A stretch of DNA of 64,000 nt from Parvularcula sp. (lineage in GTDB: Bacteria > Pseudomonadota > Alphaproteobacteria > Caulobacterales > Parvularculaceae), in the NCBI GenBank assembly GCA_002704915.1, contig PAIP01000068.1, positions 62,001 to 126,000 of the forward strand, given 5' to 3'. The notes beneath the pieces were generated by a model, which saw only the letters and a list, made by a program, of their open reading frames with translations, had not been told where the DNA came from and did not search any database. Each line of letters starts with the position of its first letter. Position 1 is the first letter of the stretch. The position numbers were made by a program, and so were the translations under genes. Positions 50,904 through 58,450 of this stretch are shown in pieces.

Positions 50904-51688
50904 AAGTCACCATTTGCGCTGTCAGCATCGATTGCGAAGAAACGCTCCGTATCGAGGCAATGGGCAACCGCGGCTTGCACGGCTTCAGGCCTGTACGGCT
51001 TAACGATGACAAAGTCCGGCTCAACATCCTCTCCTTTTAAAACGTCATCCGGATAGCCGGTGATGAAAATGACGGGACATTGATGGCTGTCCTGAAACGC
51101 GATAACAGCGTCGACCCCGGTCTTTTGCCCATCAAGATTGTAATCCGCAAGCACGATATCCGGAGCGCTTTTGAGAGCTTCCCGCGCACCCTGATCAGCG
51201 GTTCGCGCAAGCCCTACTACGGTCACGCCCATATTCTCCAACACATCTTTCAGATCAGCCGCAATAAGCGGCTCGTCTTCCACGATCAGCGCTTTTCGCT
51301 CCTCGCGCTGGCGGGCAATAACCGCACGACCTTCCTTAAGCAACTCAGCGAAGGGCTTCGACAGCGGATCCAGCACATATTCGATGTCGCGTTGCGAAAG
51401 ACCGCAAATGTCGTTCAAAAGCAGCACCAGCCGCGCCTCGGAAGGGGGCGGCCCAAGGCTTCTGACATACTCGGCGCTGGAAAAAGGCCTGGGCCTGCTA
51501 TTCGCGTCGAGAATTTCCCGCCACTTCAAAATAAATTCACGGAACAAGTCAGCCTTGGCGGCGGCCGGCGGCTTTCCTGCGCGAATATTTTCTGCTGTTA
51601 TGGCGCCGGCAAGTTCGTCGCCAGCCAAACGGTCAGCCGTTACGGCGCGCGCAAATTGCCGAAGAGACGCACTAACTGGTAAAAACAC
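50900..51688 (-). CDS. phyR: PhyR-type anti-anti-sigma response regulator
   Basis: 262 residues. The N-terminal ~130 residues have ECF-sigma-like architecture (sigma2- and sigma4-like, the latter around V-L-L-L-N-D-I-C-G-L-S-Q-R-D-I-E-Y-V-L), and the C-terminal receiver domain has E-D-E-P-L, D-Y-N-L-D-G (phospho-Asp in L-A-D-Y-N) and the K-P-Y-R switch lysine. In the known mechanism the phosphorylated protein captures the anti-sigma factor NepR and frees EcfG. The start is GTG 51688 with AGGACGG upstream. A GSR promoter lies 31 bp upstream, so it is probably auto-activated. Confidence 0.95.
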   Translation of the reverse strand: MFLPVSASLRQFARAVTADRLAGDELAGAITAENIRAGKPPAAAKADLFREFILKWREILDANSRPRPFSSAEYVRSLGPPPSEARLVLLLNDICGLSQRDIEYVLDPLSKPFAELLKEGRAVIARQREERKALIVEDEPLIAADLKDVLENMGVTVVGLARTADQGAREALKSAPDIVLADYNLDGQKTGVDAVIAFQDSHQCPVIFITGYPDDVLKGEDVEPDFVIVKPYRPEAVQAAVAHCLDTERFFAIDADSANGDL

Positions 51689-51718
51689 TGGTCATCCGTC
51701 CTGAGTCTGGTTTAGGGC

Positions 51719-51743
51719 AACACTTTCACCGCCCCGGGGTTCC
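51719..51743 (-). promoter_or_regulatory. GSR-type promoter of the PhyR operon
   Basis: On the minus strand GGAAC (51743-51739), 16 bp, TGTT (51722-51719), 31 bp before the GTG start. Positive feedback of the stress response on its own regulator is expected. Confidence 0.8.
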
Positions 51744-51822
51744 GGCTCCTTCGCACAGAAGAAACAACCCAAAAACAGGGATTTGGGTAGAACCTGAACG
51801 CAATTTCACGTGTATTAGACCT

Positions 51823-52629
51823 GTGGTCAAGATCGCACATCTCTCCGACCTTCATTTCGGCCGGACCAATGAAGCCGCTCTCGCCGCCCTCGCCCGCACG
51901 CTGGATGAGGCTGAACCCGATTTGACGGTCGTCACCGGCGATCTCACCCAGAGCGGGCGCAGAAAGGAATTCGCCGCAGCGGCGGCCTTTCTGACGGAGT
52001 TGGACGGGCCTGTGCTTGCCGTGCCGGGCAATCACGACGCGCCTGTTTACAACCTCATTCTCCGATTTTTCAGCCCATGGTCGCGCTATGAAAAGCATAT
52101 CGGCGCGGCCTCCTTGCAACGTGTGTTAATCGACGACGTGTGCGTGATCGGGATCAATTCGGCTCGCCGCGCCCAAGCGAGGCTGAATTGGTCCTATGGA
52201 CGCCTGTCTCGCCGCCTTATTAAGGAGGCGGCTGACCTGGCGAAGAGCGAGCACAATGCAGGGCGATGCGTATTGCTGGCCCTGCATCATCCTCTGGTCA
52301 CCGCGCCGAACAAAGCCGGTTCTGAAATTGTCGGCAATGGCGATTACGCGCTGAAATGTTTTGCAGAAAGCGGAGTGCAGGCTGTGCTGACAGGCCATGT
52401 GCATTTAAGCGCCATAGCGCCCATCGCCGCGACGACCGGACGTATTTTGTCGGTTCAGGCAGGCACCGCGCTCAGCACACGCGAACGCGGAGAAACCGCC
52501 AGCTTCGGCATGCTGAACGCGAAACACGATGAAATTTCCCTCTCGCGCTACTGTTTTTCGGACGGGGTTTTCGAGCCCGACGAAGTGTCGATTTATAAGC
52601 TTGCGGGCGGCGCCTGGCGGCCCGAATAG
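51823..52629 (+). CDS. Metallophosphoesterase (calcineurin-like)
   Basis: 268 residues. All metal-binding motifs are present: H-L-S-D-L-H-F-G near the N-terminus, G-D-L-T, G-N-H-D-A, L-H-H-P-L and G-H-V-H. The form resembles cyclic-nucleotide-phosphodiesterase/Icc-like enzymes. Start GTG 51823; no clear ribosome site, so translation may be leaderless. A site with one mismatch in each box (AGAAC, 17 bp, TGTA) precedes it and might be a weak GSR promoter. Diverges from PhyR. Confidence 0.9.
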   Translation: MVKIAHLSDLHFGRTNEAALAALARTLDEAEPDLTVVTGDLTQSGRRKEFAAAAAFLTELDGPVLAVPGNHDAPVYNLILRFFSPWSRYEKHIGAASLQRVLIDDVCVIGINSARRAQARLNWSYGRLSRRLIKEAADLAKSEHNAGRCVLLALHHPLVTAPNKAGSEIVGNGDYALKCFAESGVQAVLTGHVHLSAIAPIAATTGRILSVQAGTALSTRERGETASFGMLNAKHDEISLSRYCFSDGVFEPDEVSIYKLAGGAWRPE

Positions 52630-52654
52630 TTTATCCTCTAACGCGGGGATTCAT

Positions 52655-52894
52655 TTATGCCGCTTGACGGCATCTGAGCCCGCGAAGTGCTTTTTTCAGC
52701 TCTTTATCCCGATAAAGCACCCCTTTTAATGCCCTTAAATCGGCATTGATCATGGCCGTACGCTGGACAAGCGCAAGTGCGCCCGCGTCAGTTTCAAGAC
52801 GCTGGCGCACTGCGTTGTGCCTTGGCTCAGCCAATTGATGATCGGCAAGAGCGTCAATATCCATCGGGGTTACAAGCGTAATTACTTCCGTCAT
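52655..52894 (-). CDS. Small anti-sigma-factor-like protein next to ECF sigma (mini-domain 2)
   Basis: 79 residues, beginning T-P-M-D-I-D-A-L-A-D-H-Q-L-A and ending L-R-G-L-R-C-R. It resembles the 46882 and 54673 proteins in layout (D-I-x-A-x-x-D, then A-L, then L-R-A-L). It is 7 bp after the ECF sigma gene and probably co-transcribed. The place and form suggest that it is the sigma factor's cytosolic partner, though no NepR-type or zinc-binding motif is visible. Interpretation is an inference. Confidence 0.6.
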   Translation of the reverse strand: MTEVITLVTPMDIDALADHQLAEPRHNAVRQRLETDAGALALVQRTAMINADLRALKGVLYRDKELKKALRGLRCRQAA

Positions 52895-52901
52895 GCACCC
52901 A

Positions 52902-53429
52902 TTACACGACAGCAGCTAAAGGAGTTCCCTCCGTCTCGATATTTTCTCCCTCAACCATGGTCATGAGCCTGCTGCGCGCCCGTGACAGGCGGGAGCGGAC
53001 TGTGCCAACCGGCACATCAAGCACCGTCGCCGCTTCCTCGTATTTCATCCCTTCGATGACGACCAGGGAGAGAATAACCTTGTCATTAAGGGGAAGGCGT
53101 TCAAAAGCTTCAACGACATCATTGTAGTGCATGATCTGCTCCTGTGTCTGGGCGCTCGCGAGACGCGATTGGGGCGCATCGTCCATTTCAACTGTAATGC
53201 CGCGGGTTTTTTCGCTACGGATTTGGTTCAGAAAAACCCGGCGGCAGATTGTGAAGAGCCAAGACCGAAGATTGGCGCCATCAAACAAGTGAGATTTGCG
53301 CAGAGCACGTTCAACGCTGTCTTGAACGAGATCGCTGGCGCGGTCCTGGTTACGGGTTAGCTGGAGCGCGAAACGATGAAGCGCGGGCAAGCACTCATTG
53401 AGTTCTGCTGTTGAAATCTGCGATTGCAT
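52902..53429 (-). CDS. ECF sigma factor (EcfG-like)
   Basis: 175 residues. Region 2 shows L-Q-L-T-R-N-Q-D-R-A-S-D-L-V-Q-D-S-V-E-R-A-L and the L-R-S-W-L-F-T-I-C-R-R-V-F stretch; region 4 shows L-P-L-N-D-K-V-I-L-S-L-V-V-I-E-G-M-K-Y-E-E-A-A and G-T-V-R-S-R-L-S-R-A-R. Its setting near PhyR makes it the best candidate for the sigma factor that reads the nine GGAAC promoters, but the class was not tested by comparison. Its own upstream region has no GGAAC box, so it may be made under other control. Confidence 0.85.
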   Translation of the reverse strand: MQSQISTAELNECLPALHRFALQLTRNQDRASDLVQDSVERALRKSHLFDGANLRSWLFTICRRVFLNQIRSEKTRGITVEMDDAPQSRLASAQTQEQIMHYNDVVEAFERLPLNDKVILSLVVIEGMKYEEAATVLDVPVGTVRSRLSRARSRLMTMVEGENIETEGTPLAAVV

Positions 53430-53824
53430 CTTGTCGTCCTCCTGTCATTCGATGACGCCAAGGTGGCCGAGCCTGTAATTGAAATCAAATGAAACCGCGT
53501 AGGTAGGATAACCACTCAAAGTAATATGCGCATAGGTGGGATGATGATTACTTTGCTTATTCTTGGTAAGCGATGGAAGACACTCAAACAACGCCATTTA
53601 CGCAAGTCGCGTAACCCACTCCAAAAAGCAGCTAATATCCTGAAATAAAAGGGATTCTACAGAGGCTTCCGATTTCTTAAAACGTGGGGTTCACCGCCTG
53701 AGAAAACCTGTTTTTGGAGATCATGAACGACCCGAAAGGCGGAATGATCAGCCCAAATGTTTTTTGGGGAAAAGAATTAAAAAATGATCATGAAAATAGT
53801 CGCTCTGGGGCACGCAGTTGAAGC
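53430..53824. other. Intergenic stretch upstream of the ECF sigma gene
   Basis: About 395 bp of AT-rich sequence between the ECF sigma start and the Crp/Fnr stop. No GGAAC-type promoter was found on either strand. A 32-codon frame at 53723-53821 with GGAGA close upstream is possible but unsupported. The region should hold the sigma factor's promoter. Confidence 0.5.
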
Positions 53825-54571
53825 TTAAAAATTAAACCCAAGTCGCCGCGGGTTGTCATCGAGATGCAGGTAATCTTCCTGAAAATCGCACATTTCAACC
53901 AGACGCTTCCGATCTACAATCGTGATATGCGCTTTCGCCCGCTCAATCACGCCGGTTTTCTCAAACTCGCGCAAAACGCGGTTGATATGTACAAAACTGA
54001 GGCCTAACGCATCGGCCAGCATCGCCTGGCTGACCGGCATATGGAATGTTTCCCCGGCGCCTTCGCCGGCGATGACTGCCCGGCGATGGAGCTCAAGCAG
54101 AATGTGGGCGACACGCTCACGCGCGGAGCGGCGCCCATTTCGGACGATATGTTCCCGCAAAATCGCCTCTTCCTGTAACGTACACCACCAAAAAGCAGCG
54201 CCGGTGCGCCCGCCTTCGGTAAATAGGGAGAGGATATCGCGCCGCTTTATTTCGAGGACTGCGACTTTATTAAGCGCGATAACCGAATGATCCGCGCCAT
54301 TGGTGACGAAAACTTGGAGATCATAAACGTCGCCCGGCAGCATGAAGTTGAGAATTTGCGAGCGCCCATCTTCCAACGAAATATAGCGCGCAGCCCAACC
54401 GGACGAGACCACAAAGGCCTCGCCTGGATCTTCGCCCCGAGACACGATTTCCTCCCCCGATTCATATGTCTCCACACGATGGGGAAGCGCATTTAAAGAC
54501 GCTAATTCGGACTCTCCCAAATCAGCGTAAAAACTCAAACGTCTGAATAGCGCGTCCATTTCTTCTCTCAT
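53825..54571 (-). CDS. Crp/Fnr-family transcription regulator
   Basis: 248 residues. A cyclic-nucleotide-binding-like domain (E-S-G-E-E-I-V-S-R-G-E-D-P-G-E-A-F-V-V at about residues 36-54; L-P-G-D-V-Y-D-L-Q) is followed by a dimer helix and a helix-turn-helix (A-D-A-L-G-L-S-F-V-H-I-N-R-V-L-R) at about residues 189-204. The N-terminal cysteine cluster of oxygen-sensing FNR proteins is absent, so it is not a classical iron-sulfur FNR. Regulatory target unknown. Confidence 0.92.
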   Translation of the reverse strand: MREEMDALFRRLSFYADLGESELASLNALPHRVETYESGEEIVSRGEDPGEAFVVSSGWAARYISLEDGRSQILNFMLPGDVYDLQVFVTNGADHSVIALNKVAVLEIKRRDILSLFTEGGRTGAAFWWCTLQEEAILREHIVRNGRRSARERVAHILLELHRRAVIAGEGAGETFHMPVSQAMLADALGLSFVHINRVLREFEKTGVIERAKAHITIVDRKRLVEMCDFQEDYLHLDDNPRRLGFNF

Positions 54572-54672
54572 GCGATGGCGTTTGGCTGCCGAACACTTTA
54601 CGGTGAAGGGAGTCCGAACCTAACAGGAAAAATTTCCAATTCCGACTTTTTCTTATCAAGGGCATAATTGTT

Positions 54673-54918
54673 TTGAAACGATCCCGAGCTCAAATATCGA
54701 GGCCTGATTTCGAAGAGCTTAGCAGCTATCTGGATGGCGAACTCTCGCCAGAACGCTTGCAAGAAATTGACATCTGGCTTGCCGACAATCCTGAAGCGCT
54801 TAATCGACTGAAAAAAATGCGCAAGATCGAAAAAGCGCTTCGCGCCGGCAAAAAACATGGCAATCTGAAGGACGGTGCGAGAAAGCCCCCGAACAGGAAA
54901 TCACATCTTAAAAACTAG
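54673..54918 (+). CDS. Small anti-sigma-factor-like protein (mini-domain 3)
   Basis: 81 residues, starting at TTG 54673 with an AAGGG site 12 bases upstream. S-R-P-D-F-E-E-L-S-S-Y-L-D-G-E-L-S at about residues 9-25, followed by L-A-D-N-P-E-A-L-N-R-L and E-K-A-L-R, then a very basic tail (K-K-H-G-N-L-K). Of the three similar proteins this has the clearest DGEL anti-sigma signature. No membrane helix. Role unknown; possibly an anti-sigma partner of another sigma factor. Start uncertain. Confidence 0.6.
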   Translation: MKRSRAQISRPDFEELSSYLDGELSPERLQEIDIWLADNPEALNRLKKMRKIEKALRAGKKHGNLKDGARKPPNRKSHLKN

Positions 54919-54970
54919 AGCACTATTAACATATATTATGCAGCTAAACTTCCGCCGACCTTCTGGGAAT

Positions 54971-54996
54971 GGAACTCAGCGTCAATCATAACTGTT
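54971..54996 (+). promoter_or_regulatory. GSR-type promoter of the DAGK-like gene
   Basis: GGAAC (54971-54975), 17 bp, TGTT (54993-54996). It lies inside the 5' part of the longest open frame, which indicates that translation starts downstream at 55023. Confidence 0.75.
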
Positions 54997-55022
54997 TAAG
55001 GAATAAAGGAAATCAGCTTTAT

Positions 55023-55919
55023 ATGTGCGTCAGAGTTTTCATAAATACGCATTCTGGCGGCGTCCGCGCAGTCGGCGCCGAAAAAATATCTTCCCTCATT
55101 TTCCATGAGCTCAAAAGTGCGAATTTCGAGTGCGAGATCACTACGGGCGGCCCCCCTGAATGCAGTGACTTCTTTGAGATAGCCAAAAACGCCGAAGACA
55201 CCACCATGGTCATTGTCGCCGGCGGTGACGGGACTATCGCTTTCGCAGCCAAGGAACTTGCTCATACAGGCATCCCAGTCGCACTACTTCCGGGCGGCAC
55301 CATGAATTTAATCGCTCATGATCTGCGGATCGGGGGCGATATTGAACAGGCCATCAAGCTCCTCACAGATTGGCGCCCGCGTCATATCGATATCGGCATG
55401 GTCAATGACAGAGCCTTTCTGAACAATATCGTCTTTGGAGATTATGCGGATATCGCGGAATCCCGGGAAGCGCTTCGTGACGCTCAAACTCTGGAAGAAC
55501 GTCTGGGGGCGATTTCGGACGCCGCCCAAACACTTATGCATTCGCAGCCAAAATCGTTCGAACTTATGATTGACGGTAAAACCGTACCGGTCGATTCGAA
55601 TGTTCTGATGATCGCGAATAATCCCTACACCAATGCAATTGACATGAGGCCAAGACGAAAGCGCATCGATAAAGGAAAACTCGCCATCTATATCGCCGAC
55701 AGCAAGGATGGCGTAGATCTCGTGGCGCGCATTATCGAAGTGCTGCGCGGCGAGATTGAATCGGCAGGAACGATTGAGTGCATTGAGACGACTGAATGCG
55801 TGGTTCGCGCAACACAAAGCCCGACGCTGGTCGCCATCGACGGCGAGCCAATGGAATTCGATAGTCCGGTGAAAGTGCGCATACTTCCGCGTGCGCTATC
55901 GGTATTGTGCCCCGATTAA
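55023..55919 (+). CDS. Diacylglycerol-kinase-catalytic-domain protein
   Basis: 298 residues. DAGKc domain: F-I-N-T-H-S-G-G near the N-terminus, A-G-G-D-G-T-I-A-F-A at about residue 69, and L-P-G-G-T-M-N-L-I-A-H-D. The C-terminal half contains the expected beta-rich domain ending near I-D-G-E-P-M-E-F. Family members phosphorylate diacylglycerol, sphingosine or related lipids. I place the start at ATG 55023 because a GSR promoter covers the longer frame's start at 54969; AAGGA is 12 bases upstream, somewhat far. Convergent and overlapping by four bases with the AI-2E-family gene. Confidence 0.88.
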   Translation: MCVRVFINTHSGGVRAVGAEKISSLIFHELKSANFECEITTGGPPECSDFFEIAKNAEDTTMVIVAGGDGTIAFAAKELAHTGIPVALLPGGTMNLIAHDLRIGGDIEQAIKLLTDWRPRHIDIGMVNDRAFLNNIVFGDYADIAESREALRDAQTLEERLGAISDAAQTLMHSQPKSFELMIDGKTVPVDSNVLMIANNPYTNAIDMRPRRKRIDKGKLAIYIADSKDGVDLVARIIEVLRGEIESAGTIECIETTECVVRATQSPTLVAIDGEPMEFDSPVKVRILPRALSVLCPD

Positions 55920-57088
55920 GCCGGGCGCGCCCGGCGCGAGGAAGCCTCCGCGTGAGGCGCCGACAATGGATGTTCGATCCGTTTCAGCTCACCGATAAGA
56001 ACGCCTACGGGGCCAAGCACTGGAACGGCGTCGCAGATAGCTTTCAGGATCAGCAATAACGGGATGGCGAGAACGCCGCCAAGCGGCCCCCAAAGAAATG
56101 TCAGCAAAGAGACCGAGACGATAATCGCAAGCGGCGTAACACGCATGCGCACGCCCAGTATCATCGGCGTTGCAAAGTTCGATTCGATGAAATTAAGAGC
56201 CATGAAGGCCGCAGCCGGCGCCAGGGCCATCCAGGGTTCTTCATAATGAACAATGCCGGCCAGCCCCAGAAGAGCGGTCAAGACCGCGGGGCCAACGAAA
56301 GGGATGAAATTGAAAATGGCGGCGAGAAGACCCCAAATATGAGGCGACGGAAGGCCCAAAGCCCACGCCGCCAGCCCCATGCATAAGCCGAGACACGCAT
56401 TGATGGTCATCATCGTGAGCATGTAAACGCCAATCTGTTTTTCGATATGGCTGAACATGCGGACCGCCCGGAGCTTTGCCGTCATTGACCGGTTGGCGGC
56501 CACCAGCTTACGCTTGAAGTCATTGCGCTCTGCGAGCAGGAAAAATACAAGCACCCAGGTAAAGAGAAATTGGATAACGGCGCCGGGCGCCGCCTTGGTG
56601 ACGCTCGCCGCAGGCTCGCTCTCCTTAACGGCGACAGCAGGCGCAGGCCCTTCGTCTTCCCCCATCTTGGCAATCTCTTCAACCTGGTCGGAAACCTCTT
56701 TAACAGTGGTTACAGCCTCTTCCAGACCGGCCAGCTTCTGACGCGCTTTCACCGCCAGTTCAGGTATGTTTTCGGCCCAGGCGATGGCGGGCCGGCCGGA
56801 GAAAACTAGCAGAGACGCAATCGATACGACGGCGATCAAGGTGACCATTCCCGCCGCGCCAGTTTGGGAGAGGCCCATACGGGTCATTCGCGTCGCTGCA
56901 GGCGCCAGGATGATGGAAATGACAAAGGCCGTAGTGAGCGGCAGCATCACAGGCTTCGCCGCATGCAAAAAGAATCCGGTCGCCAACAGCGACAGAAACA
57001 ATCCGCAAGCGGCAATGATCTGCAGGGACCGCCGCGGCGTAAAAAGCTGCGGACAGACATCGTCAATAAAACGGCTTTTGGCTGACAT
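55916..57088 (-). CDS. AI-2E-family transporter
   Basis: 390 residues. Membrane helices flank a central hydrophilic stretch (K-E-S-E-P-A-A-S-V-T); the family signature appears in F-I-P-F-V-G-P-A-V-L-T-A-L-L, L-N-F-I-E-S-N-F-A-T-P-M-I-L-G and F-L-W-G-P-L-G-G-V-L-A-I-P-L. Proteins of this class export small molecules or ions; autoinducer-2 export is not shown for most. The start ATG 57088 has GGTGGGG upstream, and the longer frame to 57178 would cross the GSR promoter at 57127-57152. Confidence 0.9.
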   Translation of the reverse strand: MSAKSRFIDDVCPQLFTPRRSLQIIAACGLFLSLLATGFFLHAAKPVMLPLTTAFVISIILAPAATRMTRMGLSQTGAAGMVTLIAVVSIASLLVFSGRPAIAWAENIPELAVKARQKLAGLEEAVTTVKEVSDQVEEIAKMGEDEGPAPAVAVKESEPAASVTKAAPGAVIQFLFTWVLVFFLLAERNDFKRKLVAANRSMTAKLRAVRMFSHIEKQIGVYMLTMMTINACLGLCMGLAAWALGLPSPHIWGLLAAIFNFIPFVGPAVLTALLGLAGIVHYEEPWMALAPAAAFMALNFIESNFATPMILGVRMRVTPLAIIVSVSLLTFLWGPLGGVLAIPLLLILKAICDAVPVLGPVGVLIGELKRIEHPLSAPHAEASSRRARPA

Positions 57089-57126
57089 AGATCCCCACCC
57101 GGCTCCCGAAACGCGACATAATCGTA

Positions 57127-57152
57127 AACATGGCGCGACACATAAAGGTTCC
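57127..57152 (-). promoter_or_regulatory. GSR-type promoter of the AI-2E-family gene
   Basis: On the minus strand GGAAC (57152-57148), 17 bp, TGTT (57130-57127), 39 bp before the start at 57088. Confidence 0.78.
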
Positions 57153-57269
57153 GGCGGATAAGAATGGATCGAAGCCATTGAATTTGCTACTGTTACAGCT
57201 TTCTTCGAGAGGGTAATCTTTGGCCAAAGCTCTTGGATAAGCCCCTAAAAGACGAAATGATGCGTTCGC

Positions 57270-58319
57270 ATGATAGAACCGCGCAAACACCCCATTTCCG
57301 TTCCGGCCAGCCGCCTCGCGCCCCTGCTTGACCAGGCTCGAACCGCCGGCATCGATCTTCAGGGACTGTCCCGGGGGCTCGATCTGCCTGTGGAGCTGGC
57401 TGCATTGCCTGAAGTCAACGCCATCTCACTCGCGGATTACTATCGCCTGCAAAACCGGCTGATGATTCTTATTGGCGATGAGACCCTTCACATGTCGGCG
57501 CGCCAGCTCCTGCCGGGCAGCACGGACTTTGTTCTGCGCAATGTCGTCGATTGCGAAACCCTCACAGAAGTGATGCAGGTCATCGCCAAGACCTACAACC
57601 TTCTCCATGGCGGCGAATACAATACGGTCAACCGCCGCTCTGAGACGGTGGACTATCTTATCGATGACCGTAATTTTCCTTATACAGATCAACAAACAGC
57701 GGAATACATCTATTTTTCCATTGAATGCATTCTCATTTTTCTTCATTGCATGCTGATGACGGTGTCAAGTCACGCAGGCGGCGCCGTCAAAAGCCTCAGC
57801 ATCCGCAGACCCTGGCCCGGCAGCGATTGCGGTCATCTAGGCTATTGGGATGCGCCGATAAAATTCGGCGCCGATGTTTACTGCGTTTCTTTTTCGCGGG
57901 CGGAAGCAGAAGCGCCCATAACCTTGCCGCCCCAACATGCGCTGTCTTCCAACGCGGTCTATCAGAAAATCGTCGACGCTGTTGCGGGCAAATACGCGCG
58001 TCATGGCGAACTGCAATCCATGACGGCGCGCGTGCGCGATTCGCTTGAGCGCGGCGTTATCGAACAAACCGACGTCGCAACACAGATTGGGGTGAGTGTT
58101 GCAACTCTGCGCCGGCGTCTCGCCAAGGAAGGCGCCGGATTTCGCGAACTGCGCCGCGAGGTGCTCAATGACACGGCGAAACGTCTTCTCGCCGAAAAAA
58201 GGTCTGTTTCTGAAGTCTCAGACGCATTGGGCTTTTCCGAATTCAGGGCGTTTAATCGCGCCTTCAAGGACTGGAACGGCGTGACGCCGAAAGCCTATCT
58301 TCGCCAAATTCACGGCTAG
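57270..58319 (+). CDS. AraC-family transcription regulator
   Basis: 349 residues. An N-terminal domain of the Arabinose_bd (pfam12625) type (residues ~20-210) is followed by an HTH_18 AraC DNA-binding region: T-D-V-A-T-Q-I-G-V-S-V-A-T-L-R-R-R-L and the second helix-turn-helix S-E-V-S-D-A-L-G-F-S-E-F-R-A-F-N-R-A-F-K-D-W. It precedes a TonB receptor-hydrolase-MFS group on the same strand and probably controls it. Ligand unknown. Confidence 0.92.
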   Translation: MIEPRKHPISVPASRLAPLLDQARTAGIDLQGLSRGLDLPVELAALPEVNAISLADYYRLQNRLMILIGDETLHMSARQLLPGSTDFVLRNVVDCETLTEVMQVIAKTYNLLHGGEYNTVNRRSETVDYLIDDRNFPYTDQQTAEYIYFSIECILIFLHCMLMTVSSHAGGAVKSLSIRRPWPGSDCGHLGYWDAPIKFGADVYCVSFSRAEAEAPITLPPQHALSSNAVYQKIVDAVAGKYARHGELQSMTARVRDSLERGVIEQTDVATQIGVSVATLRRRLAKEGAGFRELRREVLNDTAKRLLAEKRSVSEVSDALGFSEFRAFNRAFKDWNGVTPKAYLRQIHG

Positions 58320-58450
58320 AAGCCGACCGAATAGGGCCTTTTTAAGCGAAAATGTACACTATGACTGACGCTTGCCGTCATTATGGATGGCCCCCTTTTC
58401 CTTTAATTTCAGGCGAAAATAACAAACAATGCCAATCAGGGAGGCGACCA

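Noticed and set aside
51795-51822. Possible GSR promoter for the metallophosphoesterase gene
   Set aside because: AGAAC and TGTA each differ at one position from the nine good sites; kept only as a remark.
53723-53821. 32-codon frame before the Crp/Fnr gene with GGAGA upstream
   Set aside because: Spacing to the ATG is too short, the product is polar with no pattern, and no promoter was seen.
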